From Cheiracanthium punctorium (taxonomy: Eukaryota; Arthropoda; Arachnida; Araneae; Cheiracanthiidae), in contig JAWZYV010012274.1 of the NCBI GenBank assembly GCA_038373885.1, positions 1,364,001 to 1,428,000 on the forward strand: 64,000 nt of DNA, written 5' to 3'. How positions within the stretch are numbered: position 1 is the first letter of the stretch; every line of letters starts with the position of its first letter. Under the pieces are notes generated by a model. It saw nothing but the letters and a program-made list of their open reading frames with translations. It was not told the origin of the DNA and made no database searches. The position numbers and the translations under genes are program-made. Shown one piece after another: positions 22,505 through 35,493 of the stretch.

Positions 22505-25500
22505 CTAAAACATGGGAAAACATAAAGAAGTATTAATCAAATATTAACTAAGCTACAACGATTTGTTAAGTAATACAGATTGACTTAAGAATAAAATTCC
22601 GAAAATCTATCAAATTGTGTCTTTAGAAGATGTACATTTGTTAACAAAATATTGAAAAAACAAAATTTAAAAAAAATATATTTTTTAAATGTACATTTAT
22701 CATTAATTTGTTTGATTTCTAAAAGCTGACAAATATAGAAGTAAATAACAGATTATGAATCAACATTTTACATGTTCATGGAGGAAAACTTAACTTCTCT
22801 AACTTTTGTAACAAACTGAAAGGGGAATAGTTTTGCGTGTTTATCATCACTCATTAAAGCCGTAAAAGAAAATATTAAAATGAAGAATTAACTTCAATGA
22901 AGAAACAATCTTTTTAACTGCATTGTGTAAGGGAGTGCTGCAACTGTTTATTTTTTTTCTTGCGATATATCTATTAGTTAACAAAAAAATATCTGTTGTC
23001 CGTAAAAAGATGCTCAAATTAAAAAGTTTACAAAGGCGATACGTTCTAAAAGCAATTGTTTAGTTGTGTGAGAGAGAGAGAGTGTGTTTTGGGGGGGGGA
23101 TTAATATTTTAAGAATTTAATCAAATGAATGTCATTTGCATGATGGCTTATATGCTACAAAAAACTTTAAAACGAAATTCCTAACTTTTTAAACCTATTG
23201 TATGCAGGCTTTTAGTAATAAACTTGCTTAGTCATATCCATTTCAGTGATGTGTGACTTCTCTCTCCGATTACACAGGGTACTTTTATAAACAGACGATT
23301 TAGTAAAGAAAAATGAAAAAAAAGAAAACGTCATTTTAAAAGAAGAGTATAATCATTTGATTTAAACTAGATTATTTATGTTCATTTTCTGTTTCAGTAA
23401 AAGTAGCATTGAAACTGAGTTTAAATTTGCTTTTCGTATACAGTTTATTGTCAAAATATTGTTTATTTACTATGGACATAAAATTAAATTGAAAAGTCAA
23501 ATTCAATTCCTCATTCAAGCCGAAATTGGATTCTATATGCAAGTGCGCATTCTTTAATACACTCTGAAATGATTTCATGCCAGTTTTAAGCAATTACTTA
23601 GATGGCCAAAATTCTCTTTCGATTTTCATTCAGATTTAGAACCACCATAGTGGAAATTTTTAAAAAGTTACAGAAAATCCTTTACAGAGAGCATCTTTTT
23701 TGAAAATAAAAAATAGGCAGTAAAAACTTTAGTTTTTCTGTGGAATTAAAACAAGCCTTCGATTATCATATTTCTTTACGTACTTTCAAATTTATTCACA
23801 AACAATCATAAAACAAGTACATTTGATCATTGTATTTCTTTACTTACTTTCAAATTTATTCATAATTTAAATAATCATAAAAAAGTAAATTTCTTAACTT
23901 TAGGAGATATATACCTGTACAACATAGCTACATACAGGGCAGCATTTACGTCTGCCCTGTATGCCACATATGTATGTAATACCACCATATATCTAATCTG
24001 CCACATAAAGCATGCTCCTGCTACTTTACTTTTACATCTCCATGCTCCATGCATATTATTAGTGCGTTGTCAGCTTAAAAAATGTAGTCTAGAGAGAAAA
24101 AAAATTGAATTAAATTGGAAGGAGCGTAGCTAGGAAAAAATTTCGAAATTAGTTTGATTGAACACAAATAATTCTTGTTCATGTCGTACAACAGGAGCAG
24201 TATCAATACTCATTCGCCCTGGTAAATGACTTATGTTACCGGAAGTGACGAGTTTCGGCGAAATGAATGAATTCATGGTTAAATACTTTGCAGTATGGAC
24301 GAGAGAGAGTGAAAGAAAGAGAAAAAGAGAGGGAGAAAGACAAAGAAAGAAAGAAAGAGGACTATCTGCTGTACTCCGTCTACGATTAAAAATCAAAGTA
24401 AAGAAAAGAAAATGCCGGCCTTAAAAATTTTCAGCCCTAGGCCGCGGCCTACTTAGCCTAGTTAGAAATACGGCCTTGGCTAGACATAAACTTCAACATA
24501 AGACACCCGACTGGCTGAAACTAACCTTCTTTAGTAGGTAATGGATTCTTTTCCTGAGTCTCTGTTGGTTTCAGTTTTGCTGGGTCAAAAGACTCAATTC
24601 CTTGAAGAATAGCACCATAGGCTTGATTTCCTTTTTCTTGTTCAATCACTGCAAATTTAATGAAACGTATTCAGAATTATTAATTCAATAAAAATATAAA
24701 ATTTTTGTTACACTGAAGTGAGATTAAGCTGGCAAAGAGAGACTGTTTCCCAAGTCAACTGTCATAAAAGAACACTGGACATGGTTATGGATATTTAGCT
24801 TTTGCATCAACAGCAGTGAAGTTCACCACGGAAGAGCGTTCCTGTAATAAAGAAAGATTCATCCTATAGCCCCACATCCATGGGAGAATTGATTTCTCCC
24901 TTGTAGAAGAGTTAATATAGTTTTAAATTCTTGATTGGTGGTGGTGGTGGTGGGGTTGTTGAATATTGAAGAGAAGTTAAAACATTTGGAATGATGCGTA
25001 AATGAGTAATCAGGCATAACATTTTTAAGGAATAAAAAAAATTCCACAAAATATTGCCTTCTGGCTAGAAAATCATAATAGAACGAAACTCAATGAATTA
25101 AATCTGTTATTTATTTTCAAATCATGGAAGCTCTCAAAAACAAACAAAAGCAAACGACAAAGAAAAATAATAAATAATAATCAATAAAAATAACGATCGT
25201 TTACATTTGGTCTACATTAAGGCTCTTACATGACACAGAGCTTTACAAAGAAGCCGAATTTCTGGCGTAAAAAACTTAAGCAAATTTATTTTATTTTTCT
25301 ATTAATGGTGAACTCAAAAAAGTGCATCATTTTCTTTTCACTTGAAGCTATCAAAGTAACCAGAAAAAACCCTTCAAATTGTGAGGAGTGATAATCTCGG
25401 CATTAAGCCAACAGACGCAGAAAAGTTTATAAAAGCTTACTGTCTCTGTCGAGGGCGTATAGACGCTTTTCAGCATCTCGTCTTCCCCTCGTCAGGATGA

Positions 25501-28500
25501 AACTATCTCGTGACTCAAGTGAAGATGATTTCAAAACAAATTAGGTATTTTTCGGTTGCCGGAGAACCTATGATAATATGCCAAGATTAGTAATCTCGTG
25601 TCTATTTTTTATGTTTATGTTATTTAATTCTTATCCATGATTCAATACAAAATAACATTTTAGTTTCCCCGTAACTGACAACAGTATTTTAACTTCAGTG
25701 CGAGTGATGCTCTGTTAACAGAAAAGTGCCAGAGATCATCTGTGCTGCACAGCATTTAATAAAAGCATTTCGAATAGATTTAAAATGAGAAAATTTTTTT
25801 CTTGATGATTATTGTAATACATAAAAAAATTCAGAAGAAATGGCCTTATGGGTAGGGGAAAAAAACACGAAAAGTAGAAATGGCCAAAAAACCGAACAAA
25901 ATATGAGAAAAACCTACGACCTAGCTACCTTAAGGCGAGAACAAGTTCCGCCCTTACTCCAGGAAAGATCAGCTAAAGTGCATCCTGTGCCCTCCCCAGA
26001 GATTTTCCTTTACAATTTGAATCAGGCAAAATAGTGAAGAAACTTTTTAATACTGGCACACTCTTCAGAAACTGCTGACGAATGCCAAGAGACTCTCAAA
26101 ACCACAGATATCTGTAATAACTTTTAGTGGTAGTTAGTGATCCAATTCGAGAACTTCCAGTCAATGGTCCGATACCTTAATCACTAGATTACTCCGGCCA
26201 TTAAAAAAAATTTAAAAAAATGGCTCACTAATTCAACCAGAACTCTTTTGAACAGACACATCCTTACAAGTAGACCTAAAAAAATAGGTTTGCATGCAGA
26301 AGTTGGATTTTTAAAAAGAGATTTTAATTGTAAGAATTTAACATGCAAATGAATTTTATATTATAGTAACGAAAAGAAACAGTTTCGATAAAAAAAAATC
26401 TGTTAAAAAATATTTTCTTAAACTGCATTGATGCGGATTTTGAGTGAAATAAGTTTTTGTTACATTTATTATATTCATGCAAAATTAAGAAATTTGAAAT
26501 GCAAATAAATAAATAAATAAAAATTTAAAAAAAATGATAAAAACGTTTGTTAAGCCATATCTTGTGGAACTTTGATTTCTTATGATTGAATTGAATACAT
26601 CTTAAATACCTTCTTTCATTATTGTTTTCTCTTCTGATACTAGACACGAAAGCATTGTTTATTACTTTTAAAAATCAATAATTGTTAAATCTATCAGTAT
26701 TGAAAAATTTATAAGTCAATTAGTAATAAGAATATTGTATATACCTATGTAATGCAAAATCCCACACCCCTTAACCTGCTTTTTGTTCTATTATTTCTGC
26801 TCGCATGCAGAAACCACCGCAAAGTGAAAAAAAAAAAAAAAAACTTTTAAACTTCAAAGAATCTTTTTTAATTTCAAGTGTTTTTATGTAACAGTTAGAG
26901 AATTTATATTAGTTCATGCAAAAATGCACAATTCATGTTTGCTAAAAAATGTTAAAAAACTTAATCTATCTGATGAAAATAAAAATATAGCAGTAATGTT
27001 CACACATGCATACGAAAGATCTATTATATTTTCAACTGACAATATGAATGGAGTGTTAAAATAATATGTTAGTGATTGAACAACAATTCAGTTCTAGGAG
27101 CATCTGCATTTTTAAAGCAATCATGCTTTAAAATATTTTCAAACCTTCTTTCGTAGGAAGAAAATTTTTTTCAACAGTTTTAGTTTTCCGCAATCTGCTC
27201 CTGTCAAAGCCTGTGACACCTTTAAGTACTTCTTGCTTATTTTCATATACTTTTTCTTGAGTCAAAACTAGCAAACAACAGTACAGGTTACATATAACAA
27301 AAGTGATAACTAAAAGTTAAAAAAAAACTGTTGACGAAAAAGGGGGGGGTGTACCAGCAATCAAAAATAATTTTGAGGTTGAACAACAGTTCCTTAAAGT
27401 AAAAAGGTAAACATTTTGAATGAATAGAATTCCGATTTAGTTTTTATCTACCAAAGACAACACGAATAAACTAACAAAGTTTTCATCGTCATCCACATTT
27501 TTTTGTACGTTTGAAGATTTAAACCGCAAAAATGCTAAATTATCACACTTAAACTTGCACAAACTAATTTTACATAAAATGTATCTCTGACAGTAAATTC
27601 TTCTCATGCCCACTGAATCATTGTAAAAATAAATAAATAACACTTCCCCTTGTTTGGGTGGGAGGATAGCAAAATTTCCTTCACTAGTCCCCCCGTAGTT
27701 TACCCCATTAGCGAGTAGTTTTATTACCTCAATAGTTATTTTTTAACCAAATTAAAAAAAAAACGCGAAAAGACTTCAAGAAATGACAATAAAGAAACTA
27801 TTACCCAGAATATCACAAAATCCGTGAAAAGCATATAGCAACAACAACTTTATAAATATATTCTTAAATTTTAATAAAAGGTGGGCTTTCAAAATTTTAA
27901 GACCATTTCGTAATTTACCCTAATAGCATACGGTTTAAATTATACATATCGGTTAAGCTGTTTCTAAGAAATCTGTGAACTAATATATGTTTATAAAATA
28001 TGTTCATTGAACATAGACCCTCTCCCTTTATTGAAGTCTATTAAAAATTTGAGAAATATATAACATTTTTATAAAAATTTTCAATTCACGATAAATGTAT
28101 AGATGAAGCAAGAAAAAAATTCTTTAAACCTTTTCATTGTTTACTACCGCCTATTATTTAAATGAGTGTATATTAATAACTTCGCTGCCGCACTGAAAAA
28201 CAATTACATCAACAAATAGCAATATTGAACTTAAATATTCACATCTGCGAAATTTAAATCAGTCAATTTGGATCAGACTGTAAATATTAGGTACTAAACT
28301 AAAGGAAAGCTCCCGTTACGTTTGTATATGCTGCCGCAATGGACGGAAGGCATTTTATAAAAACTTCACATATTTTGAAAAGAAAACAAAACTCTATACA
28401 TAGGTAGAAATTTATATAAAAAAGATCTTTAGTGTTAGAAAAAATATACTAACGTTTTCACTTGTAACAAATATCAATAATAGAAACAAAAATTTATACT

Positions 28501-31500
28501 TTATCTTAATCTTGACAGGTATCTTTAAGATAAGTAATGCGTAATACGTAAAATAATTATAATAATAATAATAATAATAAAACAGTGGTCATTCTCCCGT
28601 AAACTTTGCACAGAGAGTTTGATTTTATTATTATTATTATTATTATTAATAAAGTTTAAAACTAACAGGGTCCGCGGCTCTTAAGACAAAACTCACGGCA
28701 GACTGTTAAATCATAGTATGACAAAGAGTTTTGACGTAAAGACCCACATGTTTCTAAAATTTATAACTAAATAACATGTATTCAGACTAACACTGAAGTA
28801 AAAACCTCTCTGGAAAACTTAGTTTGTGCAAACATATTGACTAAAAATGTTGAGACATCCATTGGAAGGATCCAAACCGACGGGTTTACGGCAGAATACC
28901 CCCAAGAAGATTAGGGATTTTGGGTTTATTCTAAGTTCAAAGCAATAATTACATATTATATGAACTATTATTGAAAATGCTTTTCAGTACCCACTCAGGA
29001 GATTCCCACTAACCTGCAATAGTTACAACCAAAGCTCTAGTCACTTACAGAACTTTATTACTATTGGGCATATTTTTCTTTGCTTCCGAACACGCAATGT
29101 TTGGGAAAAAAAAACAAGTAGTGCAAAATGTTTACAATTGGGAATTAAAGTTGGGTTAAGAGTTTTTCTCAGCTTTGGTCTTGTATCTCAACGAAATGTT
29201 AACATGCATAATTTTGTGCGAAACGTGAATTGTTTGTAAATGTATAACAATAATTTGATTAAGCTTTTGTGTGATCTGATTAAAATAAATCATTGGATTA
29301 CAACTCTACTTACACCAATTAAAGTTTTACTATGACCGAAATAAACTAAATATTTAGTTTTTTTCTTTCTATATGTATATATGAACATAAAAAATGTTCT
29401 ACAACGTAATTGTTTGCTTCAAAAAAGATTGTCAATTAAAAGCATTTGCAGGTTATTGGGAGTCCACCTTTTCAGTAATTTCAACTGGTTACCAAAAATT
29501 GAAAAATATGTTTAAAGATATAAATATGAATAAAAACAGCCCTGAAAGCATCACACAGAGGACTTTATCACATTCACAGTTAAAACTAATAAATATCTTT
29601 GTAAAATAACATACATAATTAGTTTTCACCTTTCAAACACAAGTTTTTGAGTGATTTCATTACATTAACGGTTATTTTGACATCATCTGTTGGGCGAACA
29701 CGGTATAAAAGCAGCATTTGTTTTAAATATACAGCCGCATTACTTTTATATTACCAAAGCAGAGGGTTTCATACACTACTTTGTATGCACTACTTTTTTT
29801 TTTTACTATGCATTATCAGGATAAAGAAGCTGACTAATTAAATAGTATGCGAAGAAAAATGACTAATAAGTTAATCTACAGAAAGTTAGTAGATGTCAAT
29901 GCACAATTAACGAGTTAGTTTTATTTTTCCCTTATTAAATTTAAGCACTAAGAGCACTCTTAGCAAATTAGGGCTGCAGTGTTCAGGCTAATATATTTTA
30001 GTGAAACCTTCTTTCGTGGGCAAAACTATCTTCTCCTTGGTATTGGTACGTTTCAATTTTGCTTTATTGAATGTTGAAACACCTTTAAGTAGCTCATGAT
30101 GCTTCTTCTCTTGTATCACATCTGAATTTTGATGAAATAGAAAGCAAATTGTTGCATGCAAATTCAACAACATAGAAAAAATTTTAAGATTAAATATTTA
30201 CATTTGTAGAAATATTAAAACATTTTTATTTAAATTCGATTAACCAAAATTACAAAAGCAGAATTGCAGAAAAAAATGCAATTATAACATTATAGCTCTG
30301 ACATACTCGTTAGACCAAAATTCTTATATATAAAATTATAGCAAAATATTGTTAATAAAAACTCAAATAACTTAATTAAAAGCGTAGCACTTATATAAAA
30401 AAAGATTTTTAAGTGAAAGTTTTATTAGTGCACACATTTATTGGTTATTTATAATATTTCAATATGAGAAAAAAAATATTAAACTAATATAAAATAAAAT
30501 AAGATTTTAGAATAAACTAAACATTACAGGTAGTTTTTTTATTGTAAAAATTGAGCTGGATTTTGCATGATGTATTAAATAAAAATTCCATGCAATATAC
30601 CATAATATTAAATGCAAAGCAGCGGCAGCTTGTTAATTTCAGTGTTGAAAAGAATTTTTTTTCCAGAGAAAGACATAGAATTAAATCTTTGATAGAATGA
30701 AATTACATTCATCAAATATGCTTATAATGAAGAGTTCATCTTTTTTGGATAGTTCCATTCAATCAGCACCAAAAGTAAGTTAGCAAAGCTTCGTAAAGAA
30801 ATGCGGGATAGTTAAATCCAGACCTTCCTTGGTTGGTAAGACATCTTTCTCCAAAGTGTCAGTTCTTTTTAGCTTTCCTTTATTAAACTTAGATACTCCT
30901 TCTAATAATTCAAGATGCTGTTTTTCTTGCTTAATATCTAATAACAATATAATATAAGAATATCATGAACACTATAACATACACTAGCATATCTGGAAGA
31001 GGTAAAGCCACTGAAAAACCCGTGAGATGTTAACCATCACATAACTCTAAAATTTTATAATCTACGCGTTTACATAAAAGGACATGCAATAATACATGGT
31101 ACGATAGTTTTTTTTTTTTCAATTTCATTCTTTTGATAGTTTAATTTATTCTAAAAGCAGTAAATCTGGATTTATAGCAGTTGCAAGAAGAATACTATCG
31201 TACAGGATATTTCAAATGTTCTGAACAAAAACAAGACTTGTCTAAAAATCTCGAAAATGGACTACAGCAGAATCTTTCGTTTCGGTGGTTTTGTAGAAAT
31301 AGTACTTGTCCAGGTAGTTTCTTCTTGAAAACTTTGAGTTTTGGGCAAGAATTATTTTTGGGGAGAACCCTTCAACTATTTTAAAAATAATTTAAAGCTA
31401 TTTTTATTACGGATCTAGTTATCTAATCGATATTTCAGCTACTGCTAAAAAAGCTTTATCAGTAACAGGAATTTTTATTTTACAAAAGAAAACAAAATAA

Positions 31501-32117
31501 TAATAATCAGACACAGAAAGCAGTTAATAGTGAAATTTGGGACACAGATTTTGTGTGTTTTTATAGACACACACAGTTTAAAAAATCTCCAGCATAGCTT
31601 ATCTGTTTGACTAAAAGCACATCTAGTTGAAATCATTTGATCCTAGAGTTACTAATCTGATGTTATACATCAAGGGATTTTTATCTGGGCTTTTGTAAAT
31701 GTACTATATGCATTCGTAGACTAAATGGCGACTGCTTAAAAAAATTTCGTACTCCAAAACAATAAAATCAACTGATGTTACTTATAAAAGTGTTTTAGCT
31801 AGCTTTTTTGCGTGTTAATTATTTTTTTTACTACATGTCTAAACACATTATTCGCACTTAAAACTGAAATTAATTTGAAAGTATAGGCAGTTCATTAAAT
31901 GATGAACACTTAACTTCCATTTCCATCATTAACACCTGAAAACGAAAGAAATATAATAAGCATGAATATATGTAAAATTAACTTAACCTTCTTTTGATGG
32001 AAGGCAATTCTTTTCTTTTGTTTCTGTGTGCTTCATTTTTCCAGCATCGAACTTTTCAAGCTCATTTTTGAATTCATTTGGAACTTTTGGAAGATCTTCC
32101 TTAGCTGGGCTTGACAT
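22473..32117 (-). CDS. Five-repeat beta-thymosin (WH2-type actin-binding protein), six coding exons
   Basis: Coding segments on the minus strand are 32117-31988, 30937-30824, 30121-30008, 27267-27145, 24648-24526 and 22504-22473. They sum to 636 bases, 211 residues plus stop. Each of the first five exons encodes one beta-thymosin/WH2 repeat: an amphipathic helix around a F(D/N) motif, the actin-contacting L(K/R).T.T core (MKHTET, LKRTDT, LKRTNT, LRKTKT, LKPTET) and a C-terminal EK..LP(T/S)KE. The last exon gives a short IDQEKSVAA tail. Every intron is phase 1, split inside a Glu-Gly/Asp/Val codon boundary (GAA G|), with GT-AG ends. Family members bind G-actin and, when multi-repeat as in fly ciboulot and nematode tetrathymosin, can promote filament assembly in the cytoplasm. 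The start is the only ATG before the first repeat. A 5' UTR exon is expected upstream of 32134. Confidence 0.92.
22505..24525. other. Last intron of the thymosin gene
   Basis: AT-rich. Contains a GA-rich low-complexity run (about 24300-24360), a G homopolymer near 23091 and a decayed GGAGCGTAGCTAGG hAT-type end near 24120. No other exon is seen. Confidence 0.6.
24526..24648 (-). CDS. Beta-thymosin coding exon 5 (repeat 5)
   Basis: 123 bases, phase 1-1. The core [17 protein letters not shown] is the most canonical repeat. The acceptor is ATTTGCAG, the donor GAAG|GTTAGT. Confidence 0.92.
24649..27144. other. Thymosin intron between repeats 4 and 5
   Basis: Contains a (GGT)n run at about 24938-24953 and short A-rich tracts. 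At about 26608 a minus-strand ATGAAAGAAG|GTA resembles an exon end, but the upstream sequence has no thymosin motif. Confidence 0.55.
27145..27267 (-). CDS. Beta-thymosin coding exon 4 (repeat 4)
   Basis: 123 bases, phase 1-1. The core [10 protein letters not shown] is the most divergent, with the usual Thr-Glu-Thr changed to Thr-Lys-Thr, which may weaken actin binding. The acceptor is TTGCTAG, the donor GAAG|GTTTGA. Confidence 0.9.
27268..30007. other. Thymosin intron between repeats 3 and 4
   Basis: A potential hairpin is formed by (AAT)n at 28557-28580 and (ATT)n at 28626-28650. No further exon is recognised. Confidence 0.55.
30008..30121 (-). CDS. Beta-thymosin coding exon 3 (repeat 3)
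   Basis: 114 bases, phase 1-1. The core [10 protein letters not shown] and end LPTKE make it the closest relative of exon 2, suggesting a relatively recent exon duplication. The acceptor is AATTCAG, the donor GAAG|GTTTCA. Confidence 0.9.
30824..30937 (-). CDS. Beta-thymosin coding exon 2 (repeat 2)
   Basis: 114 bases, phase 1 on both sides. It encodes [17 protein letters not shown] and the core [10 protein letters not shown], ending VLPTKE. The acceptor is TTATTAG, the donor GAAG|GTCTGG. Confidence 0.9.
31910..31935 (-). other. Possible alternative terminal exon of the thymosin gene
   Basis: Only 52 bases after the first donor, TTTTCAG (acceptor ending at 31936) is followed in the correct phase by eight codons, GVNDGNGS, and a TAA. 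Use of this exon would give a single-repeat beta-thymosin of 51 residues. The tail does not resemble the usual IEQEK end, so it may be fortuitous. Confidence 0.25.
31988..32117 (-). CDS. Beta-thymosin exon 1 of coding region (start codon, repeat 1)
   Basis: ATG at 32117-32115. The exon itself begins at 32134 after TTTTTTGCAG, so 17 bases of 5' UTR are included. It encodes 43 residues with a [13 protein letters not shown] leader and the core [10 protein letters not shown]. The donor is GAAG|GTTAAG at 31987. Confidence 0.92.
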
Positions 32118-32134
32118 TTTATTTAAGTTAGTAA

Positions 32135-35100
32135 CTGCAAAAAAGAAATGCCAACATAAGAAAATACATAAGTTACTTATTATTGAAAAGTTACATTGCA
32201 TTGTTCAGACATTGTCTTGAATCAAGATTTATCTTTCAATGACCGTTCTCTTCTCACTTTTCTTTTCTTTTTATACTGTTATATACATTGCGTTAATCGC
32301 TAAAGCTCTTTTGAAAGTTAAAAATATTTCATAAGATACCACGAAGCTTAATATCCTTCAGCAAATAAATAGATAAAACATAATAAAATATAATAATTCA
32401 AAAAATCAAAAAACAAAGGGGAAGAATGAGGGCTTATTAATTTTCATAAGTTATTTTTATTTTACACAAGTTTTTCTACATACTGAAATTTAGCTTGATG
32501 TTTTTTAAAAACTTATCGTAATCTTACCATTATAATTCAAATGAAATAAAATTAATACATTTTTTAACTAAGAAAGGGAGCAAACTTGAATTGAAGTGAG
32601 TAAAAAATAATTAATTTTGTTTTTCTATATTTTATGCATGGTATTTGAGATCGGTTCTTATAAAACAAATTATAAAAGTAAATGAAGCAAATAAATCAAA
32701 TACAATAGTAAAATCTATAATCAAAGTACAAACAGTCTGCAAAAGTATCTCTTTAAGTAACAATGAATTTAATAAAAAAAATTTCTAGATGTTTTGTACT
32801 CATGGAATCCGTGTCCCGAGCTCAAATATAAATGATGAGGCCTAATGTAAATACAACTCTTAAAAAGCATTCGAGTAAAAGCAATTTTCCTTATTCAGTG
32901 GTAAATAAAAATTTGTATTTCACCCATTTCACAAAATCGTTGAAAAAAAAAAAGTCGAGAAATATTGCAAGCAAAATTTCTTTTTTGAAATTTCTCTCGT
33001 GGAAATATAAAGCCTACTTGTTTCAGACCCATTTTCTAATTCTTCTGAATTTTTATTTCTTCAACATCTACTTTTCCAGGTTAGCAGATAAAAGAATTAA
33101 AAATAAAACTATGATTCGAACATAACATAAGCTCAACCATCTATTTACTGTTGAATAAAGAAAAGTGTTATTTCGCTCAATTCACATAAACTTTGAAAAC
33201 ATAATACCCCTCGAAGCGATTTTTTCGAATCGCCAATTGGAAAAGTTTTTTATTTTATGTTTAATGAGATTTTGGTATTTTCACTCGACTAATACGTACT
33301 AGTGGCGGTAATTACATTTGCAGTAATATCATATTTGTATCATCAGATAGAAGGAAAAAAAATTCTTTTTTGTGACATAATTTACAAATTTTTGTGAACA
33401 TTTAAAAGAAAGATTCCTTTTGAAGAAAATTTTCGTGAAATAATTTTTAAACTATTGCATCTGTAATTCTATCTGTCATAACTTTTTGATACTTTGACAA
33501 ATGATGAAGCATTCATTTCGCCCGCTTCTGAAAGAAAAACGAAAATAAAAGTATAAATTAGTTGATTTTTATTAATTTTAGTGTAATGTTTTGTTTCGAA
33601 TTCAATTAATAGCTACCACGCCATTATATAAGTCACTGCGTAAATATTTCCATGCTATTCTATAAGTCAGTCATGATACAAGCGTTTGTGTTATGTTGCC
33701 ACAGAAAAAATTGTATAATTTTTCATTTATGAAAAACTCTGTTTTTTCAATCATGGATCCAACAGCATTTTTCATAGAATTAAATAGATTAAGGCTCTTG
33801 GAAATGAAAGCTTTGAATGACTGTGCATTTAAAGGGAACTGTTTTCAAACGGGTCACCGGGTTTTCAAATCACAAGTGATATCTACTTCTTTGCGACGTC
33901 ATGTGTTTAAAAATGCAATAGAAACAAAACATAATTCTAATACATTTGAAAACAAACTCCTTTTGAGAAACTTCCCGTTCTGTAAATTTGTAAGAATTAC
34001 GCCAAGACTGTAATACATTAGCAAAAATTAAGATACCTTCTCAGCGCTTTGGTTTAATTGGACTGGTGTGTCTGTGTACTCCGTCGATGTGATGTCGCAC
34101 TAAAAGATGGTACATTGCATCAAAATTGCCAAACTTGCCAAACCAGCAACTTAATTCTTTCGTAAAATCCTAAAATTTTATTTCCGTAGTCTTACAAGTC
34201 TAAAAATTTCTTAACCTTAATGTAATTTGTCCCTACTCTCTTTTCCCCACGCAGACGATATTCTTATTAAATGATGATGATACAAATAAACCAAAGGAAG
34301 AAATTGAAGTTTATTATTATTACAAGTGGCAATTTTGACCGTTGCTTAGAATTAAGAATTTAAAGACTTAACTGAAAACGTTCTTCGTTTTAAATGTTAC
34401 TAAATCCGTTTTAAAACGCGTTATATTACAAATTTTCAATTTTATATGTGTAGTTTCAGCATGTGTATTGTATATTCAAGTATAAAGTGCGTTTAGTCCA
34501 ACGAAAGTATGTCTATTTCACATTACGTGAAATTATAATTCTATTCTAATTTTTAAATATTAGTGTAGATATTTGTTTTTGCATGCAAAATGTTTTCTTG
34601 AATGTATTAATGCATGATGTGTACTATTAAGCATATTGTCCGTTAACTTAAATTTGGAAAATGCGCAACCAGTTGCGTATTTTATATTTATTAGCATTTG
34701 TTGAATTTCAAAGGAAATAGTTTGAATATGTGAAATGATGCACATACAGCGTTTAGCAGAATTCCCATCTGTGTATTTCGCATGCAATAAATAACAGTTT
34801 TATTCAGATTGCTATCAAGTATTAGCATGAATTTTTTCAATTTCGGGTGTAAATAATTTTAATGTATTTATTTATGCCTGTTGTTACAGTATTATTTTTT
34901 GAGATAGTGTTTTTTGAGTATAGTGTTATTTTTGAGATTTCGTTTTCTTCAGGTAGTTACTACAACATGAAGTAAAATATCTTCTGCCCTTGTAAAGAAC
35001 GGGTACGTAACTCGTAAATAAACAAAAACTAAAAGAAGTACGGATCTGAGTAACATCTGGAGTTTTAACTGTCACGGACGTGAGCTGCTTAAACTCTGTT

Positions 35101-35493
35101 TATATTTTAATGTTTATTTCTCTAGAAATTTTAGATTTTTGAGGGGCCGTCAGCATATTTATTTTGACTGACGTGTAACCTGCTTACACACACTTTCTTA
35201 ATCGTGCTGACCCTCAACTACCCTATGTATGAAATTTCATTTAGGGAATGTAATCCCGATCCCGCGGGATGGGAATACCGCACAAACATTTGCGGGATTA
35301 GTAGCGTTATCCCTCGGGATTGAAACTGAGAAATAAATTAGTTTTATTACAATTTTACGACACCATCCCAATCAACAATTGTCCAAAAATTGTTGCAGAT
35401 GTATGTATCTTATCTCACAACACATGAATCAATAATTACAAATTTTAATTTTTCTAATTATTCTCCAACGGGAGACTGGATCAAATGTAATCT
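32135..35493. other. 5' flank of the thymosin gene, no supported coding exon
   Basis: Should include the promoter and a non-coding first exon, which I cannot locate. A 106-codon plus-strand open frame at 33693-34013 is long for such AT-rich DNA but shows no recognisable motif or splice sites. A possible transposon end with an ATCCCGATCCCGCGGGAT motif lies at about 35250. Confidence 0.4.

Noticed and set aside
26600..26650. Extra thymosin exon in the repeat 4-5 intron
   Set aside because: Only the last few codons before a GT resemble an exon end; the upstream part lacks the LK.T.T core.
33693..34013. 106-codon plus-strand frame upstream of the thymosin gene
   Set aside because: Long for AT-rich DNA but with no motif, splice signal or compositional shift.
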